Shown here: positions 1-10,363 of the stretch, one piece after another
Numbering within the stretch: the stretch's first letter is position 1
How the letters are laid out: the number at the start of each line of letters is the position of its first letter
Program-made: the position numbers and the translations under genes
Source of the DNA: Planctomycetaceae bacterium
Lineage (GTDB): Bacteria; Planctomycetota; Phycisphaerae; Phycisphaerales; UBA1924
Length of the DNA stretch: 47,010 nt
Assembly: GCA_027487735.1 (NCBI GenBank)
Contig: JAIYDA010000015.1
Coordinates: 1-47,010, forward strand
Reading direction: 5' to 3'
The notes under the pieces: model-generated
Databases searched by the model: none
The model's input: the letters and a program-made list of their open reading frames with translations, nothing else
What the model was told of the DNA's origin: nothing

Positions 1-216
1 GAAACCGACGACGAGCCGACGACCGATGGTCCAACGCATAACTGCGATCTCCGTTCTTGTGGGCACAAATGCCCGGATCAGATGCGGTCTTGCAAGCCAC
101 TGCGGATTGCACCGAAGTAGTGGTTAAGTCGAGTGTTGCGCGGTCGGACATTGACATCCCAATTGGAAAGCGTGGAGAAATAGTGCTACTTTCCGTGGAT
201 TTACACGGAGTCCAAG
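1..216. other. Left window edge, no assignable gene
   Basis: No supported gene starts or ends here. Forward frame 1 is open from the edge to a TAG at 118-120 (39 codons) and could be the tail of a truncated upstream gene, but the peptide is not recognisable and two other short frames are equally open. The only clear signal is the ACGGAG ribosome-binding site at 205-210 that serves the next gene. A TTGACA occurs at 151-156, but no good -10 hexamer lies 16-19 nt after it. Confidence 0.4.
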
Positions 217-924
217 ATGCGAAATACACAAACGGGTGGCATGCGTGGGATGCGTCGGGGAGTGCTCGGGGTGGTGGTGGGGGTGTCGCTGGTTACAGGC
301 GCGAGCCTGGCGATGCGCGCGGGGGCGCAGGGGCAGGCGGGCGTGGGCGTGGCGGGTCGCGTCGCGACCGTGGACATGCTCACGCTCGTGGAGCGCGTGG
401 TGATGACCGCGCCGTTCAAGGTGGAGATGGAGGCTCTCACTGGGCCGCTGGCTGCGGAGATGCAGGCGATTGCCGATCGTCAGGACGCGCTCGTGCAGCA
501 GGCGACGGAACTGGACAAGGAGGGCGAGCAGTTCAAGACGATGCAGCAGGAGTACCTGGGACTCGACGAGCAGTTCAAGCAGCTTCGCACGAAGGTGCAG
601 AGCGAGATTGATGGGCTCTCGGCGAAGCAGGTGCAGCGGGCCTTTGCGCAGGTGCGCGAGGCGGTGGATGCGCTCGCGAAGCAGGAGGGTTACACGCATG
701 TGCTCGCGTCGCGCGATGCGGCGGCTGCCTTCCGCGCGGTGGACATTCCCAACACGCTGCAGGAGGTGCTGGCGAAGTCGGTCGTGGTGTCGCCTCGTGC
801 CGACGACCTGACGGAGAAGGCGATCGATGCGCTGGGCGTGCGGGATGTGCAGCCGCAGACCGATGCGGAACCGAGCGGAGTGAAGGGGAGCGGGGAGCAG
901 GGAGCGGGGAGCGGGAAGGAGTGA
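217..924 (+). CDS. OmpH/Skp-family periplasmic chaperone
   Basis: Predicted 235-residue exported protein of the OmpH/Skp family. These are periplasmic chaperones that hold unfolded outer-membrane proteins. The ATG is preceded by ACGGAG at good spacing. Residues 1-38 form a signal peptide: basic start, hydrophobic core VLGVVVGVSLVTGASLAM, likely cleavage after AGA. The mature part opens with RVATVDMLTLVERV, the usual OmpH strand, then a long charged coiled coil (about residues 70-150, rich in E, Q and K), then a return segment with HVLASRDAAAAF. Length is somewhat above the usual 160-190 residues because of a disordered Gly/Ser/Glu tail made by a heptamer DNA repeat. It stands alone, convergent with the next gene. 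The family call is fairly sure; client proteins are unknown. Confidence 0.75.
   Translation: MRNTQTGGMRGMRRGVLGVVVGVSLVTGASLAMRAGAQGQAGVGVAGRVATVDMLTLVERVVMTAPFKVEMEALTGPLAAEMQAIADRQDALVQQATELDKEGEQFKTMQQEYLGLDEQFKQLRTKVQSEIDGLSAKQVQRAFAQVREAVDALAKQEGYTHVLASRDAAAAFRAVDIPNTLQEVLAKSVVVSPRADDLTEKAIDALGVRDVQPQTDAEPSGVKGSGEQGAGSGKE
885..919 (+). repeat. Tandem heptamer repeat at the 3' end of the OmpH-like gene
   Basis: Five consecutive 7-nt units of the type GGGGAGC (885-891, 892-898, 899-905, 906-912, degenerate 913-919) encode the last residues of the OmpH-like protein. Seven is not a multiple of three, so gain or loss of a unit would change the reading frame and the C-terminal tail. Confidence 0.75.
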
Positions 925-928
925 GGCG

Positions 929-943
929 GAGCGCGGGGCGCTC
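929..943. terminator. Short hairpin between convergent genes
   Basis: GAGCGC (929-934) pairs with GCGCTC (938-943) around a 3-nt loop, in the 36-nt gap between the convergent OmpH-like and hydrolase genes. There is no U-tract on either side, so a role in stopping transcription is inferred from position only. Confidence 0.3.
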
Positions 944-960
944 GCGCCTTTGCGGCGTGC

Positions 961-1821
961 TTATCGCGGCTGGTTGGTCACGATGTCGCGCATCCAGTCG
1001 GCGACGGCTTTGGCGTGCGTGAGCGTGATGAGGTGCTTGGCGCCAGGGAGGGTGGTGGTGGCCTCGCGCTTCACGTCGGGGATGATGGCGTCGTGCTCGC
1101 CATGGATGTGGTGGATGGGCACTTCGTAGGCTTCGTCGCGCTTGGGCTGCAAGGTGTGGATGCTGGCGATGATGCCGCGGGGCGTGCCGCGCCAGCGGGC
1201 ACATGCCCATGCAGACCACTTGAGGAAGTCGGGGTCGTTGTCCTTCGCCATCGCGACGAGCAGCTCTGTCGAGGCAGCGTCGAGCTGTTCTTGGCGAGCA
1301 AAGTGGCGGGCGTAGGGGCCAAACAGCGGGCGCTGCAGAAAGCCCGGGATGATCGCGCCCATGCGCTGCTGGCGGTGGAAGGCGGGCAAAAGCTGGTGCG
1401 TGCCGCGCACGCCGCAGATGAGCAGCAGGCCCGCGGGCTTGGGAAAGAGAGCGTGCACCATCTCGAGCGCGACTTGCCCGCCAAAGCTAAAGCCGCCCAG
1501 GAAGTAGCGCTCGCTGGGGCGACGACGGGCGCGGGGGGCGGTGGCGTGCTCGGCATCGAGGCGGTCGAGGTCTTTCCGCACGACCTGCGCCATGCGCACG
1601 GCGTAGGCCTCCAAAGGCTCTTTACGGTGCGGCGCGAGCCAGCCTGGGGTGCGGATGGTGTGGATGTGTGGCTGCAGCGGTGCGAAGAGGCGTTTGTCGG
1701 CCGCGAGCCCAGGGAAGAGAAAGATGGGCGGCAGGCGACGCTCGGGCCCGGCTTGTGCGGGGGCTGCGTCAGCGGCTTGCCAGGGGGCTTCGTGCACAGC
1801 TTGGAGCGGGTCTTTGGGCAT
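961..1821 (-). CDS. Alpha/beta hydrolase
   Basis: Predicted 286-residue cytoplasmic alpha/beta-hydrolase. FLFPGLAADKRLF near residue 34 is the oxyanion-side strand and loop; GFSFGG is the nucleophile elbow with the catalytic Ser; HIHGEHDAIIP supplies the late Asp region; and the C-terminal GAKHLITLTHAKAV offers the catalytic His. No signal peptide or membrane segment is seen, and the substrate cannot be read from the sequence. It lies 51 nt downstream of the parvulin-like lipoprotein gene on the same strand and is probably co-transcribed with it. The ATG has no clear Shine-Dalgarno sequence, so the start is less certain than the fold. Confidence 0.75.
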   Translation of the reverse strand: MPKDPLQAVHEAPWQAADAAPAQAGPERRLPPIFLFPGLAADKRLFAPLQPHIHTIRTPGWLAPHRKEPLEAYAVRMAQVVRKDLDRLDAEHATAPRARRRPSERYFLGGFSFGGQVALEMVHALFPKPAGLLLICGVRGTHQLLPAFHRQQRMGAIIPGFLQRPLFGPYARHFARQEQLDAASTELLVAMAKDNDPDFLKWSAWACARWRGTPRGIIASIHTLQPKRDEAYEVPIHHIHGEHDAIIPDVKREATTTLPGAKHLITLTHAKAVADWMRDIVTNQPR

Positions 1822-1872
1822 GAGCGGCGATGGCGAGCGTAGCGGTGGGGGCGGAGCAGGCGATGGAGCAAC

Positions 1873-2916
1873 TTAGCGGGTCTGTTCCCAGCTCCAGAGC
1901 AGGCTGGCGTCGAGGGGCGTGATGTTCGCAGCAGCGAGCAGGCGCTGCGCGAGGCGATCCATCGCGATGCGCTGCAGGCGGAGGGTTGCACGCGCTTGGG
2001 CTTGCTCTTGCGAGGTGCTTTGGCCCTGTGATGGCGTGGCTGGGGTGCGGGCCTCGAGCAGCGCGATCGCAAAGCCCGCGTCGAGCGCGAGCACGCCCGA
2101 AACTTCCCCCGGCGCGAGCTGCGCGAGCGCGGTGCGGAGGGCGAGGGGCACGGCGGGGTCTTCGGCAGAGACGCCCTCGATGAGACCCCCGGCGCTGGCA
2201 GATGGATCGGTGCTGCTGCGCTGCGCGAGCACGCTGAGGCGCGCGGCCCTGCCCAGCGGGTCTTGATCCATGAGCACCTGCTCGCGCGCGGACTGCGCCT
2301 GGGCCTGGCTGGGCACGACAAGCAGGCGGATGCGGGCGCGATCGCTCTGCAGCAGCGCGAGCTCGCGGCTGACGTCGGCCTGCGTCGGTGCAGCTTCTTG
2401 CGCCACGAGGGCGCGGAGCATCGCGGTGCGGCGGAGCTGGGCGAGGTATCGTGCGGGGCCCAGCGCACGACGGGCACGCACCTGCGTGAGCAGGCGGCTG
2501 GCATCGTCGGGCGTGGTGCTTGCTTCGGTTGCGATGCTTGCGAGCAGCAGTGATTCTTCCTGGGCTTGCCAATCTGCGGGCAGGGGCATGCCTGCCACGG
2601 AGAGCTGCTGCTCGAGCAGCGCGTCGAGCGCGGCTTCTTCCAGGGCTTGCGGGCCGGCAAGCTCGAAGAGTGCGGGCAAGAGTGCGGCTTGCGCGAGGGG
2701 TTGGCTGTTGAGGAGTGCGGGCGTGGGAACCCGCGCGGCAGGGCCCTGCGTGGTTGGGTTGCCCGCGCCCGGTCGCGATGGACCTGTGCCTGGTGCTGCG
2801 CAGCCACCGGCGTGGCAGAGCACGAACGCAAGGACGGCGGGCGCAACGCCCGCGAGCGGGCTCGCCTTGAGAGACGGCGCGGGGCAGGGGGACGACGCAA
2901 GCGAGCGGAGGAGCAT
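1873..2916 (-). CDS. Parvulin-type (PpiC/SurA-like) peptidyl-prolyl isomerase lipoprotein
   Basis: 347-residue protein, with the start chosen at the ATG whose product begins MLLRSLASSP and then has a hydrophobic stretch ending in HAGGC, a lipobox. It is therefore probably a lipoprotein. The middle is helical and Gln/Ala-rich, like the chaperone part of SurA. The segment from about residue 240 (RIRLLVVP, then GGLIEG, then LAPGEVSGVLALDAGFAIALLE) matches a parvulin domain. Expected role: folding of exported proteins, which fits the OmpH-like chaperone about 1 kb away. It is divergent from serA across a 112-nt gap and is followed by the hydrolase gene. The reading frame stays open upstream of this ATG, but that part is antisense to serA. 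Confidence 0.7.
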   Translation of the reverse strand: MLLRSLASSPCPAPSLKASPLAGVAPAVLAFVLCHAGGCAAPGTGPSRPGAGNPTTQGPAARVPTPALLNSQPLAQAALLPALFELAGPQALEEAALDALLEQQLSVAGMPLPADWQAQEESLLLASIATEASTTPDDASRLLTQVRARRALGPARYLAQLRRTAMLRALVAQEAAPTQADVSRELALLQSDRARIRLLVVPSQAQAQSAREQVLMDQDPLGRAARLSVLAQRSSTDPSASAGGLIEGVSAEDPAVPLALRTALAQLAPGEVSGVLALDAGFAIALLEARTPATPSQGQSTSQEQAQARATLRLQRIAMDRLAQRLLAAANITPLDASLLWSWEQTR

Positions 2917-3028
2917 CGCAGCATTCTTGCACGCCTGCGGATGCGCCGCGTACGCTGGCGGGTGCTGGCCCCAAGTGGGCGAGCGGGCTTGGAGAAGACA
3001 CCAGTTCCATTCCTGTGCGGAGGCACCC

Positions 3029-3997
3029 ATGCGCGTTCTCGTTGCGGACAAGTTTGAGAAGGCAGGGCTCGATGGGCTCGCGGCCCTGGGCTGCGAGGTG
3101 GTGAGCAACCCCAACGCCGGTGCCACGGGCCTTGCGGGCGTGGTTGCGATGCACGACCCCGACGTGCTGGTGGTGCGGAGCACGAAGGTGCCCGCGGCGG
3201 CACTCGAGGGAGCGAAGAAGCTGAGGCTCATCATCCGCGCGGGCAGCGGGGTGGACAACATCGACGTCGGAACCGCGAAGGCCAAGGGCGTTGCGGTGGC
3301 AAACTGCCCGGGCATGAACGCGGTGGCGGTTGCGGAGCTGACGATGGGCCTGCTGCTCTGCTGCGATCGGCGGCTTGCCGATCAGTGTGCCAGCGCACGC
3401 GCGGGGCACTGGAACAAGAAAGAGTTTGCGAAGTCGCGTGGGCTCAAGGGCCTCACGCTGGGCGTCGTGGGCGTGGGCAACATCGGGCAAGAGGTCATCA
3501 AGCGAGCCGTGGCCTTTGGCATGCACGTGGTGGCATGGAGTCGGAGCATTACTCCTCAGCATGCGGCGGCGCTGGGGTGCGAGTTTGGCGGCATCGACAC
3601 GCCCGCGCTGCTCTCGCTCGCGAAGCGTGCGGACGCGATCAGCGTGCACCTGCCGCTTGCGGACAGCACGAAGAAGCTGTTTGGCGAGGCGTTCTTCGAG
3701 GCGATGAAGCCCGGGGCGTACTTCATCAACACGAGCCGCGGGGGCGTGGTGGACGAGGCGGCGCTGCGAGCTGCGGTCGCGAGCAAGGGGCTGCGGGCTG
3801 GGCTGGATGTGTTTGAGGTGCAGCCCAGCGAGGGCGAGGCGAGCGGGTGGAACAGCCCCACGCTGCAAACTCCGGGCGTGTATGCCACGCACCACTGCGG
3901 CGCAAGCACCGATCAGGCGCAGCTTGCCGTGGCGGAGGAGACGGTGCGCATCGTGAGAGTCTTCGTGCAGGATGGGCGCGTGGTGAACGAGGTGTGA
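3029..3997 (+). CDS. serA: D-3-phosphoglycerate dehydrogenase-like 2-hydroxyacid dehydrogenase
   Basis: 322-residue NAD-dependent 2-hydroxyacid dehydrogenase, most like SerA, which makes 3-phosphohydroxypyruvate for serine synthesis. The start is the ATG after GCGGAGG (3017-3023). Motifs: VRSTKVP and AGSGVDNID in the substrate domain (about 50-80), the Rossmann motif VGVGNIG (147-153), NTSRGGVVDE with catalytic Arg237, DVFEVQP with Glu264, and HHCGAST with catalytic His289. It ends after the catalytic domains and has no ACT or ASB regulatory domain, so it is the short form, probably not inhibited by serine through an ACT domain. Glyoxylate/hydroxypyruvate reductase is the main alternative. 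Confidence 0.8.
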   Translation: MRVLVADKFEKAGLDGLAALGCEVVSNPNAGATGLAGVVAMHDPDVLVVRSTKVPAAALEGAKKLRLIIRAGSGVDNIDVGTAKAKGVAVANCPGMNAVAVAELTMGLLLCCDRRLADQCASARAGHWNKKEFAKSRGLKGLTLGVVGVGNIGQEVIKRAVAFGMHVVAWSRSITPQHAAALGCEFGGIDTPALLSLAKRADAISVHLPLADSTKKLFGEAFFEAMKPGAYFINTSRGGVVDEAALRAAVASKGLRAGLDVFEVQPSEGEASGWNSPTLQTPGVYATHHCGASTDQAQLAVAEETVRIVRVFVQDGRVVNEV

Positions 3998-4079
3998 GGC
4001 GGGCGGGAGCGAGGCTGGGCAGGCGAAGGCAGGGCACGCGGAATGCAAGCCCGGAAAAGCCCGCGTATCCTCGCCCCGC

Positions 4080-6011
<1,932 letters not shown>

Positions 6012-6012
6012 G

Positions 6013-6033
6013 GCGTGCGTGCCTGACGCACGC
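6013..6033 (+). terminator. Hairpin directly after proS
   Basis: GCGTGCGT (6013-6020) pairs perfectly with ACGCACGC (6026-6033) around the 5-nt loop GCCTG, beginning 2 nt after the proS stop codon. No U-tract follows, so it may act as an RNA 3'-end stabiliser or a weak terminator. Confidence 0.4.
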
Positions 6034-6059
6034 ACACCGCGCGAAGGGGTTCGAGATTC

Positions 6060-6497
6060 ATGCAGACGCGTGTGAGCCAGCAGCGCGTCGTTCGTTCGTC
6101 GCGGTCTCGCCGCAACGCCACCCTCCGCGCCTCCCTCGCCCTCGTCTTTGGCCTCCTCGCCATCGTCTTCTTCAGCGTCTTCTTCGGCTCGTGCGTTGGC
6201 TGGGTGGCGCTCATCCTGCCGTTCGTTGCCGCATATGTCGTGTTTGAGCTCTTCACGGTGCGAGAGTCGCTCGACCAGACTCCCGAGCTTTTGTGGCGGG
6301 GCATCTGCCCTGGCTGCACCTATCCGCTGCTGCGGAGCGGCAGCGCGCTCGCCCAGGCCGTGCCCGAAGCACGCACGCGGGCTGCGCTCTCCAGCCACGA
6401 GCGCGTGGTGCGGTGCAGCGAGTGCGGTGCATCGTGGGACCTCGCGCTCGCGAGCGAGAGCACGCGCGACGCTGTCCTGCCCGGCGCACGCGAGTAG
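6060..6497 (+). CDS. Small membrane protein with a C-terminal CxxC...CxxC zinc ribbon
   Basis: 145-residue protein of unknown function. After a basic start there is one long hydrophobic region (about residues 23-66, [17 protein letters not shown] then [19 protein letters not shown]) that can form two membrane helices. The cytoplasmic tail carries CPGC (about 83-86) and CSEC (about 119-122), the spacing of a zinc ribbon. It starts 48 nt after proS on the same strand and may be read through from it. Membrane-anchored zinc-ribbon proteins of this size are often annotated only as hypothetical. The gene call is supported by the ordered hydrophobic and Cys pattern; the function is not. Confidence 0.6.
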   Translation: MQTRVSQQRVVRSSRSRRNATLRASLALVFGLLAIVFFSVFFGSCVGWVALILPFVAAYVVFELFTVRESLDQTPELLWRGICPGCTYPLLRSGSALAQAVPEARTRAALSSHERVVRCSECGASWDLALASESTRDAVLPGARE

Positions 6498-6613
6498 GGG
6501 GGCTTGCCTCGCGCAAGACAGCAGCGCAGGCGAACAACGCCGTGCAACCGAACTGCGTCACAACCGCCCTGCCCAAGAGCACTCCCCCGCCCAATCGCAC
6601 TACCCTTCCTCCA

Positions 6614-7345
6614 GTGCGAGCACGTGCCTTCACCCTCATCGAGCTTCTTGTGGTCATCGCGATCATCGCGATCCTCATCGCGCTCGTGCTCCCCTCGCTC
6701 GCGAGCGCACGCGAGAACGCCCGCGCGGTTGTCTGCCTGAGCAACCTCCGCAACATCGCAATCGTCTGCCGCAGCTACGCCGACGATCACAAGGGCCTCT
6801 CGCCCGCACTGGGCCAGCCCTACACCGACGTGCCCAACTGGGCCCTCGTCGTGCAAGCAACCGCCCGAGACGACTCGACCACAGGCAACGAGGCCTTTAC
6901 TCCGCGCGGCGTGCTCGTGTGCCCCAGTGCGGCTCGCGTGCTGGGTGCTGGCATGACGCGCACCTACGGCATCAACGCCACAGGCCTCGCCGGCGCACCC
7001 GGAGACCGCGCGAACTTCGACGACATCGCAGCCCCCGCCCACATCCGCATGGACCTCGTGGCGTTCCCATCGCAAACCCCGCTCATCTTCGACACGGGCA
7101 TCGCCGTGCCTCCCACGGGCGATGCCCCGCCCCCCACGCGCACCGCAAGCGTGCTCGACCTCCGCAACGCAACACACCGCGACCGCAGACTTGCCCGCTA
7201 CCACGGCTCACGCCGCACGTTCCACTTCGTCGCATTCGATAGCAGCGGGGGCCCGAGCACGCCTGATCGCGATGCCGACCCTGCGAGCCCAACGCAGCCC
7301 CTGCCCGCAGGCGTGCGAGCCGCGTGGCTCACGCCCCTGCCATAA
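6614..7345 (+). CDS. Type IV prepilin-like protein (N-terminal methylation motif)
   Basis: About 243-residue protein with a short basic leader, then [17 protein letters not shown], the prepilin peptidase site with Glu at +5 and a single membrane helix. This is the type II pseudopilin pattern very common in Planctomycetes. The C-terminal part has [15 protein letters not shown], resembling the H-X9-DG end of that family, but the spacing is longer and the DG is DS. No ATG fits; GTG at 6614 gives a 5-residue leader and GTG at 6542 a leader of about 29 residues, neither with a strong Shine-Dalgarno sequence. The product is probably processed and surface or periplasmic. The partner secretion genes are not in the window. 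Confidence 0.75.
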   Translation: MRARAFTLIELLVVIAIIAILIALVLPSLASARENARAVVCLSNLRNIAIVCRSYADDHKGLSPALGQPYTDVPNWALVVQATARDDSTTGNEAFTPRGVLVCPSAARVLGAGMTRTYGINATGLAGAPGDRANFDDIAAPAHIRMDLVAFPSQTPLIFDTGIAVPPTGDAPPPTRTASVLDLRNATHRDRRLARYHGSRRTFHFVAFDSSGGPSTPDRDADPASPTQPLPAGVRAAWLTPLP

Positions 7346-7392
7346 CACAAGCGCATCGAGCAGGCCCATCGTGCAGGTCCGTGTGACCCGAC

Positions 7393-7419
7393 GCGAGCGA
7401 TGCGAGTGATGCGAGCAAA
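7393..7419 (+). repeat. Tandem 9-nt repeat in a convergent intergenic gap
   Basis: Three 9-nt units (GCGAGCGAT, GCGAGTGAT, GCGAGCAAA) follow each other in the 173-nt gap between the prepilin-like gene and pnp. It is a simple repeat with no assigned role. Confidence 0.5.
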
Positions 7420-7461
7420 GCCCGCGAAGCGCCAATGAGTGGCAACCAACGCTCAACGCAA

Positions 7462-7487
7462 ACGGCCCGCGCCGAAGCGCGGGCCGT
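7462..7487 (-). terminator. Terminator-like hairpin downstream of pnp
   Basis: An 11-bp perfect stem (7462-7472 with 7477-7487) closes a 4-nt loop that reads UUCG on the minus strand, flanked by C and G, the very stable C(UUCG)G tetraloop. It lies 31 nt after the pnp stop codon. Only three Ts follow on the minus strand, so it may work as a terminator, an exonuclease block, or both. It can also form on the transcript of the convergent prepilin-like gene. Confidence 0.6.
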
Positions 7488-7518
7488 CTGTGAGCAATCA
7501 GAGGAACATCCAGCGTTC

Positions 7519-9810
7519 TTACCGCCGATCGCGCCCGCCGCGATCACCACCACGCCCGCCGCGGTCGCCGCCGCGACCACCACGGTCGCCACCGCGACCG
7601 CCGCGATCACCACCGCCGCCCGTGCGCTCGGCGGGCACGTAGGTCTCGCCGCGCTCTTCCATGATGACGGCCTTGCGGCTGAGCTTGATGCGGCCCTGGT
7701 CGTCGACGAGGATGACCTTGACCTTCACGGTGTCGCCCAGCTTCACGACATCGCCCGGGCTTTGCACATAGCCATCGGCAAGCTCGGAGACGTGGCACAT
7801 GCCATCGGTGCCCGGCGCGAGCTCGATGAAGGCACCAAAGTCCTTCATGCTCACGACCTTGCCCTCATACACGGTGCCAACCTTGATCTCCTCGCACAGA
7901 GCCTCGATCTCGCTGCGAGCGCCGTTGATCGACTCGCTGCCCACGCCCGCCACCTGCACGGTGCCGTCGTCGTCGACGTCGATCGTGACCTGCCAACGCT
8001 CCTGCAGCCCGCGGATGTTCTTGCCGCCCGGGCCGATGAGCTTGCCGATCTTGTCGGGCTCGATCTTCAGCGTCACGACGCGCGGTGCATACTTGCTCAG
8101 CTCGCCGCGCGGGCCCGCGATGATGCGCTCCATGATGTCGATGATCTCAAGCCGACCCAGGCGGGCCTGCTCGAGGATGCGCCCGATCTGCTCGATGCTC
8201 AGCCCGCGGGTCTTGAGGTCGAGCTGGATGCCCGTGATGCCGTCGCGCGTGCCCGCGACCTTGAAGTCCATGTCGCCATAGAAGTCTTCTTCGCCCAGGA
8301 TGTCGGTCACGAAGATCTCGTTCTTGTCGTGCTCGTCGGCAAAGCGGCCCACGCTGATGCCCGCGCACGTGGCCCGGATGGGCACGCCCGCGTCCATGAG
8401 TGCCAGGCACCCGCCGCACACGCTCGCCATCGACGACGAGCCGTTGCTCTCCGTCACGTCGCTCACGATGCGGACCGTGTACGGGAAGGCATCGGGCGTG
8501 GGCATGATGGGCAGCAGGCTGCGCTCAGCGAGCGCACCGTGCCCGATCTCGCGCCGGCCCGGGCTGCTGATGCGCTTCACCTCGCCCGTGCTGAAGGGCG
8601 GGAAGTTGTAGTGCAGCGTGAACTTCTTGCTGTACTCGGGCAGCAGGCCATCGATGATCTGCTCGTCCTTGCCCGTGCCCAGCGTGACGGAGCAGATGGT
8701 CTGCGTCTCGCCGCGCTGGAAGAGTGCGCTGCCGTGGGCGCGGGCGAGGATGCCCACCTGCCCCGCCAGCGGACGGATCTCCTTGGGGGCGCGCCCATCG
8801 GCGCGGATGCCCTTGTCCACGATCAGCTTGCGCGTCAGCTTCTCGTCCAGGCGGCTCATGGCGTTGCGGGCCATGCTGCGCTGCTTCTTGCTCTCTTCCA
8901 TGTCCTTGATGCTGCCGTCGGTGCGCACCGGGAAGTAGGTGTCGAGCGTGCGCTTGAAGAGCTCGGCGATCTTGTCGTTGCGCTCCTTCTTGCCCTTGAT
9001 CTGGCGGTGCTGCAGCAGCTCCTTCTCGGCAAGGTGCCGGACCTTCTCGATGATCTCGGGCGTGGGCAGGTGCAGCTCGCCGTCCACCTTCTTCTTGCCC
9101 GCCTTGGTCGTCAGCTCCGCGATCATGTCGAGCAGGGGCATGATGCCGTTGCGCAGGCCAAACTCCAGCCCGCCGTGCACGCCCTCCTCGTTCACCTCAG
9201 CCGCGCCGACCTCGATCATGTTCAGGCCGTCCTTATGGCCCGCCACGACGATGTCCAGGTCGCTGTAGTCCAGCTGCGTGACCGTGGGGTTGATGACATA
9301 CTGCGGGCCCATATCGGTGTGGATGCGACCGACGCGAACCGTCGCGGTGGGACCCTCGAAGGGAATGTCGCTGATCGCGAGCGCTGCGCTGCTGGCAACG
9401 CACGCCAGCACGTCGCTGTCGTTCTCGCCATCGTGGCTGAGCACGAAGACCTGGATCAGCACCTCATCAAGGAAGCCATCCGGAAACAGCGGGCGGATCG
9501 GGCGATCGATCATCCGCATGGTGAGAATTTCTTTCTCGCTGGGTGGGCCTTCGCGCTTCTTGAAGCCGCCCGGGAACTTGCCCGCAGCGCTCGGACGCTC
9601 GCGGTAGTCGACCGTGAGCGGGAAGAAGTCGATGCCATCGCGCGGGTTCGCGCGAACGACCGTCGCGAGCACCGTCGTCTCGCCATAGGTCGCGAGCACG
9701 CTGCCGCCCGCCTGACGGGCGATTGCGCCCGTCTCAAGCGTCAGGGTGCGACCGCCAATCTCGCGCGTCACGCGAGTGGTGCCTTGGGTGATATCAATCA
9801 TCGTTGCCAT
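7519..9810 (-). CDS. pnp: Polynucleotide phosphorylase with an RGG-type tail
   Basis: 763-residue PNPase, the phosphorolytic 3'-5' exoribonuclease. It has two RNase PH domains (first GGSVLATYGETTVLATVV; second GSALFQRGETQTICSVTLG, with SDVTESNGSSSMASVCGG in the active site), the helical linker between them, a KH domain (KIGKLIGPGGKNIRGLQE) and an S1 domain (GKVVSMKDFGAFIELAPG). The start MATMIDITQG is 7 nt after AGAGG on the minus strand; the frame stays open for 20 codons upstream without support. After S1 the protein ends in four GGDRGGR units, a tail absent from E. coli PNPase. It lies downstream of rpsO, the common bacterial order, but 561 nt away and behind a terminator, so it probably has its own promoter. 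Confidence 0.95.
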   Translation of the reverse strand: MATMIDITQGTTRVTREIGGRTLTLETGAIARQAGGSVLATYGETTVLATVVRANPRDGIDFFPLTVDYRERPSAAGKFPGGFKKREGPPSEKEILTMRMIDRPIRPLFPDGFLDEVLIQVFVLSHDGENDSDVLACVASSAALAISDIPFEGPTATVRVGRIHTDMGPQYVINPTVTQLDYSDLDIVVAGHKDGLNMIEVGAAEVNEEGVHGGLEFGLRNGIMPLLDMIAELTTKAGKKKVDGELHLPTPEIIEKVRHLAEKELLQHRQIKGKKERNDKIAELFKRTLDTYFPVRTDGSIKDMEESKKQRSMARNAMSRLDEKLTRKLIVDKGIRADGRAPKEIRPLAGQVGILARAHGSALFQRGETQTICSVTLGTGKDEQIIDGLLPEYSKKFTLHYNFPPFSTGEVKRISSPGRREIGHGALAERSLLPIMPTPDAFPYTVRIVSDVTESNGSSSMASVCGGCLALMDAGVPIRATCAGISVGRFADEHDKNEIFVTDILGEEDFYGDMDFKVAGTRDGITGIQLDLKTRGLSIEQIGRILEQARLGRLEIIDIMERIIAGPRGELSKYAPRVVTLKIEPDKIGKLIGPGGKNIRGLQERWQVTIDVDDDGTVQVAGVGSESINGARSEIEALCEEIKVGTVYEGKVVSMKDFGAFIELAPGTDGMCHVSELADGYVQSPGDVVKLGDTVKVKVILVDDQGRIKLSRKAVIMEERGETYVPAERTGGGGDRGGRGGDRGGRGGDRGGRGGDRGGRDRR
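7525..7620 (-). repeat. 21-nt coding repeat for GGDRGGR units at the PNPase C-terminus
   Basis: The last 33 residues are built from four copies of GGDRGGR, encoded by imperfect 21-nt units, ending in DRR. Gly-Arg-rich tails of this kind bind RNA without strict sequence preference in many proteins. Here that is an inference from composition. Confidence 0.8.
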
Positions 9811-9831
9811 ACCAAACCTCTTTGTGCCTGG

Positions 9832-9845
9832 GGCACAGCTGTGCC
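9832..9845 (-). promoter_or_regulatory. Perfect 14-nt palindrome in the pnp leader
   Basis: GGCACAGCTGTGCC is fully self-complementary and lies about 10 nt upstream of the pnp Shine-Dalgarno sequence. It could be a dimer-binding operator or a short RNA stem (5 bp with an AGCU loop). In E. coli, PNPase controls its own mRNA through leader stem-loops; whether this small element does so is unknown. Confidence 0.35.
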
Positions 9846-10323
9846 GGGGTGCGCCCGATTGCGCATCCACGGCGGGTGAAACATGGTGTGCAGTGGGGAA
9901 GAAAACCTGCCACAGGGCCCAAGCAAAGATTTGCCCGGGCCTCGCGCCAGCTCACGCGTGCGAAGTTGGGCGGCCCCGCGTGCTGCGCTCGCTCGCCAAG
10001 CCCCGCGAGGCTGCACCATGGGCACAGCACCGCAAGCAACCAAGCGACGGAAACCAACACAGATGCGGAGTGGAATCACACACGAAGGGGCAGAAGGCAT
10101 CGGGCAGAAAAACCGTGCGAAAGAGCGGCCAGAAAAACAAACCCGCAAGGCCAGCAAGATCATTCGGGCCAGCGCGCCTGCCGCCCGGCTCGTTCGCACG
10201 CTTCACTGCGCGGTGCCCACTGCCACCTCGGGGGTACGCACATGGTTCCACGCCGCACCGATGCCGAAGCCTTCGATGCAGCAGACGGGCGTGAGGCCGC
10301 ACCGTCCACCTTCTTCCTTTGCA

Positions 10324-10363
10324 CACAAAAAACAAACCGGCCCGCTGCGAGGGGCAGCGGGCC
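10324..10363 (-). terminator. Rho-independent terminator of rpsO
   Basis: On the minus strand, GGCCCGCTGC (10363-10354) pairs perfectly with GCAGCGGGCC (10348-10339) around a 5-nt loop. It is followed by GGTTTGTTTTTTGTG, a good U-rich tract. The stem begins 8 nt after the rpsO stop codon. This is the clearest intrinsic terminator in the window. Confidence 0.85.

Noticed and set aside
151..180. TTGACA as the -35 of a promoter for the OmpH-like gene
   Set aside because: No hexamer 16-19 nt downstream matches the -10 consensus at more than 3 of 6 positions.
7435..9879. 814-residue forward frame across pnp
   Set aside because: It is antisense to the full-length, motif-complete pnp gene and has a His/Ala/Asp-rich composition typical of shadow frames.
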